DNA from: JADKHC01 sp047600805
Lineage (GTDB): Bacteria > Verrucomicrobiota > Verrucomicrobiia > Opitutales > Opitutaceae
Assembly (NCBI GenBank): GCA_047600805.1
Contig: JASGKG010000001.1
Location: 3,286,001-3,350,000, forward strand
Reading direction: 5' to 3'
Length of the DNA stretch: 64,000 nt
This document shows positions 35,114-44,492 of the stretch, in pieces (the stretch's first letter is position 1; every line of letters starts with the position of its first letter). The notes below the pieces were generated by a model. That model searched no databases and was not told where the DNA came from. It saw nothing but the letters and a program-made list of their open reading frames with translations. The translations under genes and the position numbers were made by a program.

Positions 35114-35863
35114 TTAGCGCAGCTGCTCGATGCACCGCTGAAAATCCTCCGGCAGCGCACTGCGGATCGCGACTTCCTCGTTGGTCATCGGATGCCGAAA
35201 GCTCAGCGCGGCCGCGTGCAACATCACCCGCGAAAACCTCAACTGCGCGCCAGAACCAAGACGCAGCAACATCGGCCCGCCGTAAAACTCATCCCCAAAA
35301 ATCGGATGCCCGCAACCCGTCAGATGAACTCTGATCTGATGAGTCCGACCGGTGTGAGGTTGCGCCTCGACATGAACAACCTCGTGAAAACGTTCCAGCT
35401 CGCGGAAGCTTGTATGCGCCGGATCCCCGCCGCTGCGCACTGAGCCAAACTTGTTGGCTTTGCCGACTCGTCCTATGATGCCCAAGTAATTCTTAACCTC
35501 CCAAGCGGCCGGACAGCCCTGCCCAAGAATCGCTAACGCCTCATAAACCTTCTTGGCGGTTTTCTCCGCGAACAGCGCACCGACTCCGGCATTCGCCTTT
35601 GGATCTTTCGTAAATAAAACCACTCCCGAGGTATCGCGGTCCAGACGATGATGCAGACCCAAATACGGCTCTCGTCCGTCCCGCTGAGTCACAAAACCTT
35701 TCAAAACCGACAAAGCACTCGGTCGCGTGACATCAAGCGTCGGCTGTGTCGGCAATCCTGCCGGCTTGTCGATCGCAATCAGCCACTCGTCTTCGAACAA
35801 AACACGTGACGGCGACCAATCGATCGCCTGAGACGACAGCGCTTTGAATTTTGGCGAAGCCAT
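35114..35863 (-). CDS. RluA-family pseudouridine synthase
   Basis: A 249-residue enzyme that isomerises uridine to pseudouridine in rRNA or tRNA. The catalytic aspartate is D75 in LHHRLDRDTSGVVLFTK; the later GRTHQIRVHL and HPIFGDEFYGG blocks complete the RluA signature. It has no N-terminal S4 domain, so it is closer to RluA/TruC than RluC/RluD; the target site cannot be told. The ATG at 35863 gives a normal N-terminus; the frame runs on to 36034 as non-conserved sequence. Confidence 0.88.
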   Translation of the reverse strand: MASPKFKALSSQAIDWSPSRVLFEDEWLIAIDKPAGLPTQPTLDVTRPSALSVLKGFVTQRDGREPYLGLHHRLDRDTSGVVLFTKDPKANAGVGALFAEKTAKKVYEALAILGQGCPAAWEVKNYLGIIGRVGKANKFGSVRSGGDPAHTSFRELERFHEVVHVEAQPHTGRTHQIRVHLTGCGHPIFGDEFYGGPMLLRLGSGAQLRFSRVMLHAAALSFRHPMTNEEVAIRSALPEDFQRCIEQLR

Positions 35864-36355
35864 GCTGGCGCGATTATGCTCTGCCCCACTCGCGAATGAC
35901 AAGGTCGCAGGCTCCCAAGCAGAGCGGCTCGAGGATTTGAGGCTGGCCAATGCGCTCCTGATGTCCCAAGCTCCCTTGTCCGCCGATCCGCGTAGCGGTC
36001 CGAGGACTTCGGGGCAAACAAGCCCCTGCGACACCGATCCACTCCACGCTAGACGATATAACTAAGCAGCTTATCTTCAATTGCTTGCTTATCGCTCACA
36101 GCCAACCCGGACACGGGGCGGCTTGGCTGCTCAAACCACCCCGGCAAAAGAACCTTTTGCAAGAAGTCGGCAGAACCATCCGTAACGACCTAGGGATTTT
36201 TCCCGAAAGTTAAAACTGCGGGCACCAACAACCGTTTTAGCGGTCTACCCCGCCCTCACCGATCCATTAGATCGTGCTAAACGAGAATGCATTACCAATT
36301 TCCGGTCCAGCCCCAGCAACGAGCCCTCAGCAAATTGAAACTCAAGTCCGTATCT
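35864..36355. other. 492-base intergenic region with short inverted repeats
   Basis: I see no gene here. It contains the palindrome GCAAAAG-aac-CTTTTGC at 36144-36160 and a GTCTACCCCG copy at 36243-36252, and it separates the divergent RluA-type and coiled-coil genes, so both promoters should be here. A plausible plus-strand promoter is TTAAAA near 36210 with TTTTAG near 36235. Confidence 0.4.
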
Positions 36356-36937
36356 ATGAAAACATCCCGCATATCGAAAGTCACCGGTTCGGCCACTCCG
36401 GCCATTCTTCTCACTGTCGCCTTGGTCATCGTCGCCGCTTTGCTGTGGACCAAGGTTCGGATCGCTAACTCCAAAACCGCCGAAGCCAACAAGCAGCTCA
36501 CGGAAGCAAGAACGGAAGCCAGTCAGCTCAACGCAAAACTGGAAGCCACCACAGCGAAAATCGCTTCGCTGGAAAAAGATCTCGCCACGGCCAACAGCAA
36601 TTCAGACCAGATGAAATCGCTCACCGAGGAAGCCAAAACGAGTGCAACGCAGCTCCAAGCCAAGCTCGACGAGGTGAACAACAACTACAAGTCGGTCCAA
36701 CAACAGGTCGAGGAGTTCAACCAGAAATCAGGGCAACTCCAGAGCCAGGTCGACGAAGCACAAGCCCTCATCGCCAAACTCCAGTCGGAACGCGACGAGG
36801 CCAAGGCTAACACCGCTGTTTATCAGAAACAGATCAACGACGCGAAAGACCAACTCGCTAGCCTTCAGGAAAAATTGCAGAACGCGCAAACCCAGCTGGC
36901 TGAGGCTCAGAAAGCCACCGCTAAGAAAAAGAAATAA
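36356..36937 (+). CDS. Membrane-anchored coiled-coil protein
   Basis: A 193-residue protein: a short basic N-terminus, one transmembrane helix (about residues 15-33, PAILLTVALVIVAALLW), and an unbroken heptad-type coiled coil from about residue 37 to 185, rich in Q, K, E and A, ending KKKK. It probably spans or tethers in the periplasm like a tail-less TolA or spacer protein; partner unknown. The ATG at 36356 is preferred over an upstream ATG at 36287, whose added residues are unstructured. A strong terminator follows. Confidence 0.72.
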   Translation: MKTSRISKVTGSATPAILLTVALVIVAALLWTKVRIANSKTAEANKQLTEARTEASQLNAKLEATTAKIASLEKDLATANSNSDQMKSLTEEAKTSATQLQAKLDEVNNNYKSVQQQVEEFNQKSGQLQSQVDEAQALIAKLQSERDEAKANTAVYQKQINDAKDQLASLQEKLQNAQTQLAEAQKATAKKKK

Positions 36938-36959
36938 TCGCCAGACACAATTCACCCCC

Positions 36960-36989
36960 AAGGCGGACCCAAGCGGGCCCGCCTTTTTT
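36960..36989 (+). terminator. Rho-independent terminator after the coiled-coil gene
   Basis: AAGGCGG-a-CCC (36960-36970) pairs with GGG-c-CCGCCTT (36975-36985) with one mismatch, then T4, 23 bases past the stop. Confidence 0.88.
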
Positions 36990-37046
36990 GTCGATAGTGA
37001 AGGGTGCGAGCTTGCCGGTTCGGGTATTTGCCTCCAGCCTGCCTCG

Positions 37047-38363
37047 ATGGAAACCGAGATCGTGTGGCCCGCATGGATTGGTGCGACGCTGCTTTTCGCC
37101 CTCTTTTACTGGCTAATGCTAAGAGCGGGGCGACGCATCCGACTTCTCACCGATACTCCGACGTCAAAAGCAAAGGGTGTATTCGTCGGCCAAGTAGAGC
37201 TCTCCGGGCGGGCGAAACTTATCCCCTGCGTCCGCAGCTTCTTGGCTAATGCTGAATGCGTCTGGTACCGCTATTCGATCGAGGAAGAATGGGGCCGCTG
37301 GGAAACCGAGTCGTACACCGACAAAGACGGTAAGACTCACACGCGACAGGTCTACAAGTCGGGCTGGAAACAGGTCGCCGATGGCGGCGAAGCTCCCTCG
37401 TTCTACGTCGAGGACGAAACCGGTTCGGTATTAATTCAACCCGCGCGCGCAGAAATCCAACCGCTCACGATCTTTTCGGAGAGCGTGAATCGCAGCCAGG
37501 CGCTTTACTTCAGCAAAGGTCCGCGTTTCGAGATTTCGGACTCCACTGGACACCGCCGGTTTAGCGAACAGGCGATCCCGCTCGATGCCAACCTCTTCGT
37601 TGCAGGTCACGCCCGCGAACGCGCCGACGTCGTCGCCCCCGAAATCGCTTTCGACGACACGCAGGACATGTTCTTAATTTCCTGCAACGGTGAGGCGCGT
37701 GTCGCACGAAGCTATCGCTGGCAGTTTTGGATATTCGGAGGATTGACCTTGTTGCTGCTCCCCGGAGCCGCAGCCATTCAATACCACTCCACAAATCTCG
37801 CACCCAACATCGCGGCGCTTTGTGGGCTCGGCTGCGCAGCGCTGCTTGTTTGGCTCTTTGGATGGTTATGGATGGCCTACAACAGCCTCGTCCAGCTACG
37901 CAATCGCGCCGCTCAAGCGTGGTCGTTGATCGATGTGCAACTAAAACGGCGATCAGATTTGATACCCCGGCTCGTGGAGGTTTTGAAAGGTTTATGCGAC
38001 CACGAGAACTCGATCCAAAAAGAAATCGCCTCTCTGCGCAGCCAGGCCATCGCCACTCCTCCCGGCCAACCCGGGCCAGATGTGGACAGTGCTGGCCAGG
38101 TCATCGTTGCCATCGCCGAACGTTACCCGGAGCTAAAGACGAGCGCTTCGTTTTTAACACTCCAGCGCGAACTCTCCGACACTGAAACGCGCATCGCACT
38201 CGCTCGCGATTATTACAACTCCATCGCGACGCATCTCAATACCCGCCTCGAAATTATCCCTGATCGATGGTTTGCTCCGCTTGCCGGCCTGCGACCCCTA
38301 ACACTCTTCACAGCCGAGAGCTTCGAACGCGAAGTTACCCGAGTGAACTTAGCGAGCTCATGA
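37047..38363 (+). CDS. GIDE-LemA fusion membrane protein
   Basis: A 438-residue membrane protein. TM1 is at residues 6-27. Residues about 35-215 resemble the GIDE/MUL1-type domain, including WYRYSIEEE and FYVEDETGSVLIQPARAEI. TM2/TM3 lie at about 228-275, and a LemA domain fills 277-430: YNSLVQLRNRAAQAWSLIDV, LKRRSDLIPRLVEVLKG, YYNSIATHLNTRLEIIP. LemA proteins are usually stand-alone helical bundles; GIDE domains occur in mitochondrial E3 ligase MUL1 and in bacteria, where they lack RING. The stop overlaps the ATG of the next gene (ATGA), so it is coupled to the gluzincin. Confidence 0.82.
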   Translation: METEIVWPAWIGATLLFALFYWLMLRAGRRIRLLTDTPTSKAKGVFVGQVELSGRAKLIPCVRSFLANAECVWYRYSIEEEWGRWETESYTDKDGKTHTRQVYKSGWKQVADGGEAPSFYVEDETGSVLIQPARAEIQPLTIFSESVNRSQALYFSKGPRFEISDSTGHRRFSEQAIPLDANLFVAGHARERADVVAPEIAFDDTQDMFLISCNGEARVARSYRWQFWIFGGLTLLLLPGAAAIQYHSTNLAPNIAALCGLGCAALLVWLFGWLWMAYNSLVQLRNRAAQAWSLIDVQLKRRSDLIPRLVEVLKGLCDHENSIQKEIASLRSQAIATPPGQPGPDVDSAGQVIVAIAERYPELKTSASFLTLQRELSDTETRIALARDYYNSIATHLNTRLEIIPDRWFAPLAGLRPLTLFTAESFEREVTRVNLASS

Positions 38364-39208
38364 CCCTCAGAACACTCTTCTGCTCTTTGGTTTTGGGAGC
38401 GACATTCCCACTCGTACCGGCGGATGCGGCCCAAACTTATGATGAGCACGTCAGAGCATTGCGAAAACAGCTGCCGGACGAGTTCAACCTCGACGAGGAA
38501 GAGGCGTTCGTCGTGCTGAGCGACCAACCTCCTCGAGCGCGCGAAAGCTCTCTGCAAACAATTCGGTGGGCCACCGAACATCTGAAGAAAGACTTTTTCG
38601 AAAAAGATCCCGAAGAGGTCATCGACATTTGGCTCTTCGAAAACTCCCGGAGCTATAGGCGCAACGCTTGGCGACTCTTCCACGACGAGCCGACCACTCC
38701 GTATGGCTACTATTCTCCCAAGCACCACGCCCTCGTGATGAATATCTCGACCGGAGAGGGAACGCTCGTGCACGAGCTCGTCCATCCCTTCATACGAGCC
38801 AATTTCCCGAACTGCCCAACGTGGTTTAATGAAGGCCTCGCGTCTTTGTTCGAACAATGTGCGGAGCGTAACGGCCACATCGTCGGAGAAATCAACTGGC
38901 GGCTGCCTAAGCTTCAGCAAGCCATACGCGAAGGAAAAATATTGCCCTTCGAAAAGCTGATGGCGCTCACGCCAGCTGAGTTCTACGGCGAGGAAAATAA
39001 CCCAAACTACAGCCAATATTACGGGCAATCACGGTACCTGTGTTACTACCTTCAGGAGAAAAATCTGCTGAAGAAATACTACCACTCCTTTACCGCTAAC
39101 GCCCAAGATGACCCGACGGGTTATAAAAGCCTGCAACTCGCGCTTGGTGCGGTGGACATGGTTGAGTTTCAAAAGAAATGGGAGAGGTTTATTCTCCAGC
39201 TTCGCTAA
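38360..39208 (+). CDS. Secreted gluzincin-type metallopeptidase
   Basis: A 282-residue exported protein; the signal peptide ends near PADAA. The active site is HELVHPFIR near residues 138-146 and, about 20 residues on, WFNEGLASLFE, the HExxH plus downstream Glu pattern of gluzincins (MA clan, DUF1570/peptidase MA-like). It should be periplasmic and zinc-dependent. ATG 38360 overlaps the stop of the GIDE-LemA gene by four bases, so the two are made together. The pair may control or process an envelope protein; that is inference. Confidence 0.82.
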   Translation: MTLRTLFCSLVLGATFPLVPADAAQTYDEHVRALRKQLPDEFNLDEEEAFVVLSDQPPRARESSLQTIRWATEHLKKDFFEKDPEEVIDIWLFENSRSYRRNAWRLFHDEPTTPYGYYSPKHHALVMNISTGEGTLVHELVHPFIRANFPNCPTWFNEGLASLFEQCAERNGHIVGEINWRLPKLQQAIREGKILPFEKLMALTPAEFYGEENNPNYSQYYGQSRYLCYYLQEKNLLKKYYHSFTANAQDDPTGYKSLQLALGAVDMVEFQKKWERFILQLR

Positions 39209-39217
39209 ACTCCGCAG

Positions 39218-39868
39218 TCAATTCGCCGCAATCGGACGAAGTTCGGGAGCAGGGAACTCTACGCGTGCTCCTTTTTTGTACGCCACACCGTCAAACGTGT
39301 AGGCATCGCTCAGCTTGCAGCTCTTGAGCCGCCCATTTTCATAAAATTCCACCATCCCGCTAAACATGTTGGCCGCACAGGGCACGCCTTGGATGTAAGT
39401 ATCGCGAGCGAGAAACATCTTCTTCAACGTGCCCGAGGGATGAAGCTCGACTTGCACCCCCTTCGCTCCGCCGGTGCCTCGGCAGACTAACCCCTGAACT
39501 TCGGTGTCGGCGGGGAACGCGCACAACACGACGACGCCTTTTTCGTTCTGCTGCACCCAAGTGTCAGCCGGAATTTGCAGGCTACCAATCCGCAGTTCGC
39601 GCGAAAGGGTAAAAGACGATGGCACACCGTTCGGGTGAAGCCGCAACCAGCCACGCTTGCAAGGGCGCCCCTGAATCACCACATCGTCGCTCAGTCGCAT
39701 GATGGATCGCCCCTTGGTTTCCACTTGCGCCGGCCCATCAGCAACCTCTCGGACCATTTCTTTCTCAGTGCGAACAACCGCCGCCGATTTCTTCACCTCG
39801 CCCGCATGCCCCGAGAGAGCCGGAGCCGCCAGCAAAATAATAACGAGAGCGGGGTAAATTTTCATCAT
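39218..39868 (-). CDS. Secreted repeat protein, MORN-like
   Basis: A 216-residue protein with a signal peptide (ending GHAGE). Residues 55-205 contain about three copies of a unit of the form D-x-x-I-Q-G-x-P-C, eight residues, then E/R-L-H-P-N/S-G-x-x-x-x-F/K (IQGRPCKRGW with LRLHPNG; VQGLVCRG with VELHPSG; IQGVPCAAN with VEFYENG). This resembles MORN-type beta hairpins, with one cysteine per unit. Function unknown. It converges with the gluzincin, nine bases between the stops. Confidence 0.68.
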   Translation of the reverse strand: MMKIYPALVIILLAAPALSGHAGEVKKSAAVVRTEKEMVREVADGPAQVETKGRSIMRLSDDVVIQGRPCKRGWLRLHPNGVPSSFTLSRELRIGSLQIPADTWVQQNEKGVVVLCAFPADTEVQGLVCRGTGGAKGVQVELHPSGTLKKMFLARDTYIQGVPCAANMFSGMVEFYENGRLKSCKLSDAYTFDGVAYKKGARVEFPAPELRPIAAN

Positions 39869-40078
39869 GGCGATCGAACAGCCCTATTCGACAGCAAATC
39901 CCGGCGACCGTTCGATCCAAAACTCTGTAAGCGATTCATGAAACTGTCTGTCACGCACTAACCAGCTATCATGAAACATTCGTGAAGAGACTCAAAGCAC
40001 CTTGTCCGATAGTTATTTACGCCATCTGACAAATTCCCCTGCAGCAAACAGACAACACCGCCACAACGGTTGGCTCCT

Positions 40079-41095
40079 CTAGGCCAAATGCCGCTTCAAC
40101 GCCCTTCGCACCGCCGGCCTGGCGAGGCGGGCCAAATAGGGATTCGCGTAACCGATCCATGCCACAGGTGACGTGGTATCCAGCGCCGCGCGTACCGGAC
40201 CTCCCAAAGGAGCCTCTACCACACCGCCTGCTATCTCCAATAACATGGCCGTGCAGAAATCGTAGGGATGGCAGACGAGCGAAGAAGCGATTCCAAGTTT
40301 CCCAAACACGAGCGGGCGGATATCCGCCACGAGCCGATCCCTGCCCGTCATCAACTCATGGAGTTGCCCACCGGTCGAGATATACTGATCGTCAAAAACC
40401 AACGGCGTCGCACCGGATTCCGCCTTATGCAGCTCAGCCCAAATATCCTCCTCGATCTTTGAGGTCAGCGCCCGGCCATCGACGAAAAACCGGGAGAAAG
40501 AGGCAAAGCCGTGTTTGAAGTCGCGCGCCTGCGAAGGCCGCACGGCCAGTCGCCGAAGAGCGCCACTCGGGATATCCCTCGCCGTGGCGTGCAGCTTCCC
40601 GCCACGAAAGGCGCTAAATTGGTCGGAGCGCACCTGCTTCGTCGTCGGCAATTCAGTCATCGCAGCGACAACAATGTCGGTCAGATTCGTTTTCGGACCA
40701 CGTTGAGGCGCGATTCCGCCCAGCGACCAAGCGCTGCGCTTGTCGTACATGATACAACGCGTCCCATCGATCGGGTCCAAAATACATTTCCACTCAGTTT
40801 TTCCGACCGGCGTGCCGCGCGGAAACGTGACTTGCTCGCAATCTTCGATGCCCTCCATCACCACCGCGACCGGGAGTGAGCGCGGCCAGTTTTCTTCGAA
40901 CCAACTGAGAATCGCCGCCTCGCTGATACGATCAATTTGGTAAATCGTATCCGCCTCCGTCACCGCTGCGACTTTCGAAAACGACTTTGCGTGAGCGCCA
41001 CGCGAGGCAACCACGGCATCGCAAATATGAACCTGAAGAGCGCACAGAAGCTTCCTCAGTTTTTCCAGAATTTGCGGATTATTTTTGACCTCCAT
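40079..41095 (-). CDS. Inositol-monophosphatase-family phosphatase
   Basis: A 338-residue member of the Mg-dependent FIG superfamily. Metal-binding motifs are MEGIED near residue 80 (GEE-like), the LDPIDGTRCIM signature near 106 with both aspartates, and the late HPYDFCTAMLLEIAGGVVE that replaces the usual WDxAAG. It is longer than IMPase (about 265 residues), with extra sequence in the middle (residues 170-230). It may act on inositol-, histidinol- or fructose-phosphates or on PAP; I cannot choose. It is single on its strand; the 210 bases beyond its stop hold no gene. Confidence 0.8.
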   Translation of the reverse strand: MEVKNNPQILEKLRKLLCALQVHICDAVVASRGAHAKSFSKVAAVTEADTIYQIDRISEAAILSWFEENWPRSLPVAVVMEGIEDCEQVTFPRGTPVGKTEWKCILDPIDGTRCIMYDKRSAWSLGGIAPQRGPKTNLTDIVVAAMTELPTTKQVRSDQFSAFRGGKLHATARDIPSGALRRLAVRPSQARDFKHGFASFSRFFVDGRALTSKIEEDIWAELHKAESGATPLVFDDQYISTGGQLHELMTGRDRLVADIRPLVFGKLGIASSLVCHPYDFCTAMLLEIAGGVVEAPLGGPVRAALDTTSPVAWIGYANPYLARLARPAVRRALKRHLA

Positions 41096-41339
41096 GGGCT
41101 TACATAAGAAGGGCTGCGAAAGCGGTGTTCGTCAAAGGAAGATGATCACGGTCGGATTTCATGAAAACATTTCATTGGATAAAAGCTATTCATCACCCTT
41201 TTCCCCGCTAGCCTCAAGGCTCTCTTGTTTCTGGACAGGGCCGACGCCAGCTGGCCGCGCAACACACGCCAAAACCCTCTTTAGGCACTAGCGCACGTCA
41301 GCTGAAACGCGGCTCGACGAACCAACGTTACGAGTGCCT

Positions 41340-42773
41340 ATGAAATCCCTCCTCTGTGCCTTCACGGTCGCCCTTGCGGGCGTCCTCCTCCCAATCCGCT
41401 CGGCCGCGGCCACCGCGCCTGCACCAGCACTGCCCGAGCCCACGCTCGAACAACGAATCGGCGATGTTGAAGCGAGCATTAACAACGCAGCCCGTGTCAC
41501 GGACGGCGTCGCCCAATCAAAGGTTCCCCACGGAGCCCCCGGCCACAGTGCTTGGATGATGACAAGCGCCGCGCTGGTGTTGTTCATGACACTGCCGGGC
41601 TTGGCTCTTTTCTACGGTGGATTGGTTCGGCGAAAGAACGTGCTGTCGATTCTCGCCCAATGTCTCGGACTGGCCGGCGTCGTCACGATCTTGTGGTGGG
41701 CTTTTGGATACAGCCTCACTTTCTCGCGTGGCAACTCGTTCATCGGCGGCTGGTCGTTCAGCTTTCTCCGCAACGTCGGCATCGAACCAAATCGCGACTA
41801 CGCGCAGTGGGTGCCGCACAGCCTTTTCATGGTTTACCAGCTGATGTTCGCCATCATCACGCCGGCGCTCACCATCGGCGCCATCGCGGAGCGCATGAAG
41901 TTCAAAGCGATCATGCTCTTCAGCGTAATTTGGATGTTCGTCGTGTATTTTCCCGTCGCCCACATGGTCTGGGGCATTGACGGCTGGATGAACGGCCAGT
42001 TCAACCCGAACTCCGCAATCAAAGCGATCGACTTCGCCGGCGGCATTGTTGTGCACATGACTTCGGGCTGGAGCGCTTTGGCCCTGTGCATTGTGCTCGG
42101 CAAGCGCATGGGGCACGGCAAGGAACCCATGCCCCCGCACAGCCTGGTTTTCTGTATGACCGGCACGGGCATGCTCTGGGCCGGCTGGTATGGCTTTAAC
42201 GCCGGCAGCGCCGTCGCCGCCGACGGCATCGCGGTCAACGCGTTCGTCACGACCACGCTCGCGGCCGCGGCCGGTTGCTTCACGTGGCCGATGCTCGAGT
42301 TCATTTATCGCGGCAAACCCAGCGTGCTCGGTTTCTGCTCGGGCGCGGTCGCCGGGCTGGCCACCATCACGCCTGCGAGCGGTTTCGTCACAGCGGGCAG
42401 TGCGGTGTTGATCGGGTTGGTGGCCGGCGCAGCCACGTTCGCGGCGTGTAATTTCCTCAAAGCGAAATTCAAATACGACGACTCACTCGACACCTTCGGC
42501 GTTCACGCCGTTGGCGGCACCATCGGCACGATTTTCGCGGGCGTTTTCGCGACCACAGCCGTCAACGCCAACCTGGCGCCCATCGCAAACCGCGCCTTAT
42601 GGCTCGAACAACTCAAAGCCGGCGGGATCGTCCTCGTTTGGTCCGTCGTCGCAACAATCGTTATCGCTAAGGTCGTTGCGTTTGCATTCGGCAGCCTGCG
42701 CGTCTCCGAGGAGGATGAATCACAAGGCCTCGATGTCGCCGAACATGGCGAAGAGGGCTACATCATCGAGTAA
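41340..42773 (+). CDS. amtB: Ammonium transporter
   Basis: A 477-residue Amt with a cleaved signal peptide (ending SAAA), a short soluble lead with a likely coiled-coil segment (PTLEQRIGDVEASINNAARV), and eleven transmembrane helices. Pore residues are recognisable: the first twin-histidine in VAHMVWGIDGW and the second in LDTFGVHAVGGTIGT, and the aromatic/Ser periplasmic site near helix 3. It conducts NH4+/NH3 under nitrogen limitation. No glnK lies next to it, which is unusual since amtB is mostly paired with glnK. The ATG at 41340 is preferred to a GTG two codons earlier. A strong terminator follows. Confidence 0.95.
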   Translation: MKSLLCAFTVALAGVLLPIRSAAATAPAPALPEPTLEQRIGDVEASINNAARVTDGVAQSKVPHGAPGHSAWMMTSAALVLFMTLPGLALFYGGLVRRKNVLSILAQCLGLAGVVTILWWAFGYSLTFSRGNSFIGGWSFSFLRNVGIEPNRDYAQWVPHSLFMVYQLMFAIITPALTIGAIAERMKFKAIMLFSVIWMFVVYFPVAHMVWGIDGWMNGQFNPNSAIKAIDFAGGIVVHMTSGWSALALCIVLGKRMGHGKEPMPPHSLVFCMTGTGMLWAGWYGFNAGSAVAADGIAVNAFVTTTLAAAAGCFTWPMLEFIYRGKPSVLGFCSGAVAGLATITPASGFVTAGSAVLIGLVAGAATFAACNFLKAKFKYDDSLDTFGVHAVGGTIGTIFAGVFATTAVNANLAPIANRALWLEQLKAGGIVLVWSVVATIVIAKVVAFAFGSLRVSEEDESQGLDVAEHGEEGYIIE

Positions 42774-42803
42774 CGCACACGCGCCAGATTTCGCTCTTCA
42801 CAG

Positions 42804-42832
42804 CGGGCCCGGAAAACTCCGGGCCCGTTTTT
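42804..42832 (+). terminator. Rho-independent terminator of amtB
   Basis: CGGGCCCGGA (42804-42813), loop AAAC, TCCGGGCCCG (42818-42827), then T5. The near-palindromic stem also faces the convergent MFS gene at 42864. Confidence 0.93.
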
Positions 42833-42863
42833 ATTTTGCCGAGCGCAAAATGCGCGCCGGGCA

Positions 42864-44492
42864 TCAAAGGTCGTTATCCTTGGTCTCCGGCAGAGCAACC
42901 AAACCTACGATAAATCCTACAAAAGCCACGCCGATCGGATACCAAAGGCCGGCGTAAATGTCGCCGGTGAAAACCACCACTGACGCAGCGATGAGCGGGA
43001 GAAACCCACCGAACCAGCCGTTACCGATATGATAAGGCAGCGACATGGACGTGTAGCGGATGCGCGTCGGAAACAGCTCGACCAAAAACGCGGCGATCGG
43101 CCCATAAACCATCGCTACATACAACATAAGGATGGTAAGCAGCACGATGACCACGGGGCGGTTGATCAGCTCCTTGTCCGCCGCCTTCGGATAACCTGCC
43201 GGCGCAAGCGCCATCTCGTAAGCTTTGGCATCGAAACCCAGCACTGTCCGCTCCGCCACATCCAACCGCAACGGCGCATCGGAGCGCGCCGGAGCCAGGG
43301 TAAACGGAACGCCGCGCGCATTGAGGAAATTACGCGCCTTTTCAGCCGGCGTTTGAACCTTCTTATAGCCGACAATTTTCCCGGCCGCATCGCTCATTGA
43401 GGCGAAGGCCAATTCGATATTGTTGCGATACTCGATCGTATGAAGCACGACAGGAGAAGCCTGCATCGCCTCGGCCAGCGTCGGGTTGGCCGCTTTTGTA
43501 AGCTCCCTAAAAATCGGCATGTACGTAAGCGCCGCCAACAAACAACCGGTGAGCATGATCTTTTTTCGTCCGATCCGATCCGAAAGCCGGCCGAAAATAA
43601 CGAAGAATGGCGTGCCGATGAGCAGCGCTACCGCAACCATCATATAGGCACTCACGTAGTCGACCTTCAACGTCGTGGTCAGGAAGTACAACGCGTAAAA
43701 TTGTCCGGCATACCAAACGACGCCCTGGCCCGCGGTGGCGCCGAAAAGGGCACGAAGAACGAGCTGTGCGTTGGGCCAATGGGCGAAACTTTCGGTCAGC
43801 GGGGCTTTTGACGTTTTGCCCTGTGCCTTCATCTCAGCGAACACCGGCGACTCGTGGAGCTTGAGGCGGATATAGACAGAAACACCGAGCAGAATTATCG
43901 AAACGAGAAACGGGACGCGCCAACCCCACGACGCAAATGCCTCGGGCGAAAGCGCGGAGCGCACGCCCAGAATCACAGCCAGAGAAAGGAAAAATCCCAA
44001 TGTGGCCGTCGTTTGTATCCAACTCGTGAAGGCACCTCGTTTACCCTTGGGGGCATGTTCGGCAACATACGTCGCAGCACCGCCATATTCGCCGCCGAGC
44101 GCCAACCCTTGCGCGAGACGCAGCACCACCAAGATGATGGGCGCCAGCCAGCCGATCTGGGCGTAAGTGGGCAACATGCCGACGAACGCCGTGGACAAAC
44201 CCATGACAAGGATTGTCACGAGAAACGTGTACTTCCGCCCGACCAGATCACCGATGCGGCCGAATACCAGCGCACCAAACGGTCGCACCGAAAACCCCAC
44301 TCCGAAAAGCGCCAGGCTCGATAGAAATCCTGCGGTTTCGTTTTCGGGCGGGAAAAAGAGTTTCCCAAAGAACGCGGCAAGTGTTCCATAGATGTAGAAA
44401 TCGTACCATTCGAAAACGGTACCCAAGGACGAGGCGAAGATGACGAGCTTGTGCTTACGATCTAATGCCGTGTTAGTTGTGGATTCACTCAT
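42864..44492 (-). CDS. MFS transporter, metabolite:H+ symporter (MHS) family
   Basis: A 542-residue 12-helix transporter. The N-terminus has the MHS hallmark SLGTVFEWYDFYIYGTLAA and RPFGALVFGRIGDLVGRK; the middle has GRLSDRIGRKK; the QGLALGGEYGGAATYVAEHA segment is in TM4/5. Usual substrates are alpha-ketoglutarate, citrate, proline/betaine or shikimate. Between TM7/8 and TM9 there is an inserted soluble stretch of about 115 residues (roughly 330-445) absent from the E. coli members. ATG 44492 is preceded directly by ATACCCC and not by a Shine-Dalgarno; an upstream in-frame start at 44540 is unlikely. Confidence 0.87.
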   Translation of the reverse strand: MSESTTNTALDRKHKLVIFASSLGTVFEWYDFYIYGTLAAFFGKLFFPPENETAGFLSSLALFGVGFSVRPFGALVFGRIGDLVGRKYTFLVTILVMGLSTAFVGMLPTYAQIGWLAPIILVVLRLAQGLALGGEYGGAATYVAEHAPKGKRGAFTSWIQTTATLGFFLSLAVILGVRSALSPEAFASWGWRVPFLVSIILLGVSVYIRLKLHESPVFAEMKAQGKTSKAPLTESFAHWPNAQLVLRALFGATAGQGVVWYAGQFYALYFLTTTLKVDYVSAYMMVAVALLIGTPFFVIFGRLSDRIGRKKIMLTGCLLAALTYMPIFRELTKAANPTLAEAMQASPVVLHTIEYRNNIELAFASMSDAAGKIVGYKKVQTPAEKARNFLNARGVPFTLAPARSDAPLRLDVAERTVLGFDAKAYEMALAPAGYPKAADKELINRPVVIVLLTILMLYVAMVYGPIAAFLVELFPTRIRYTSMSLPYHIGNGWFGGFLPLIAASVVVFTGDIYAGLWYPIGVAFVGFIVGLVALPETKDNDL

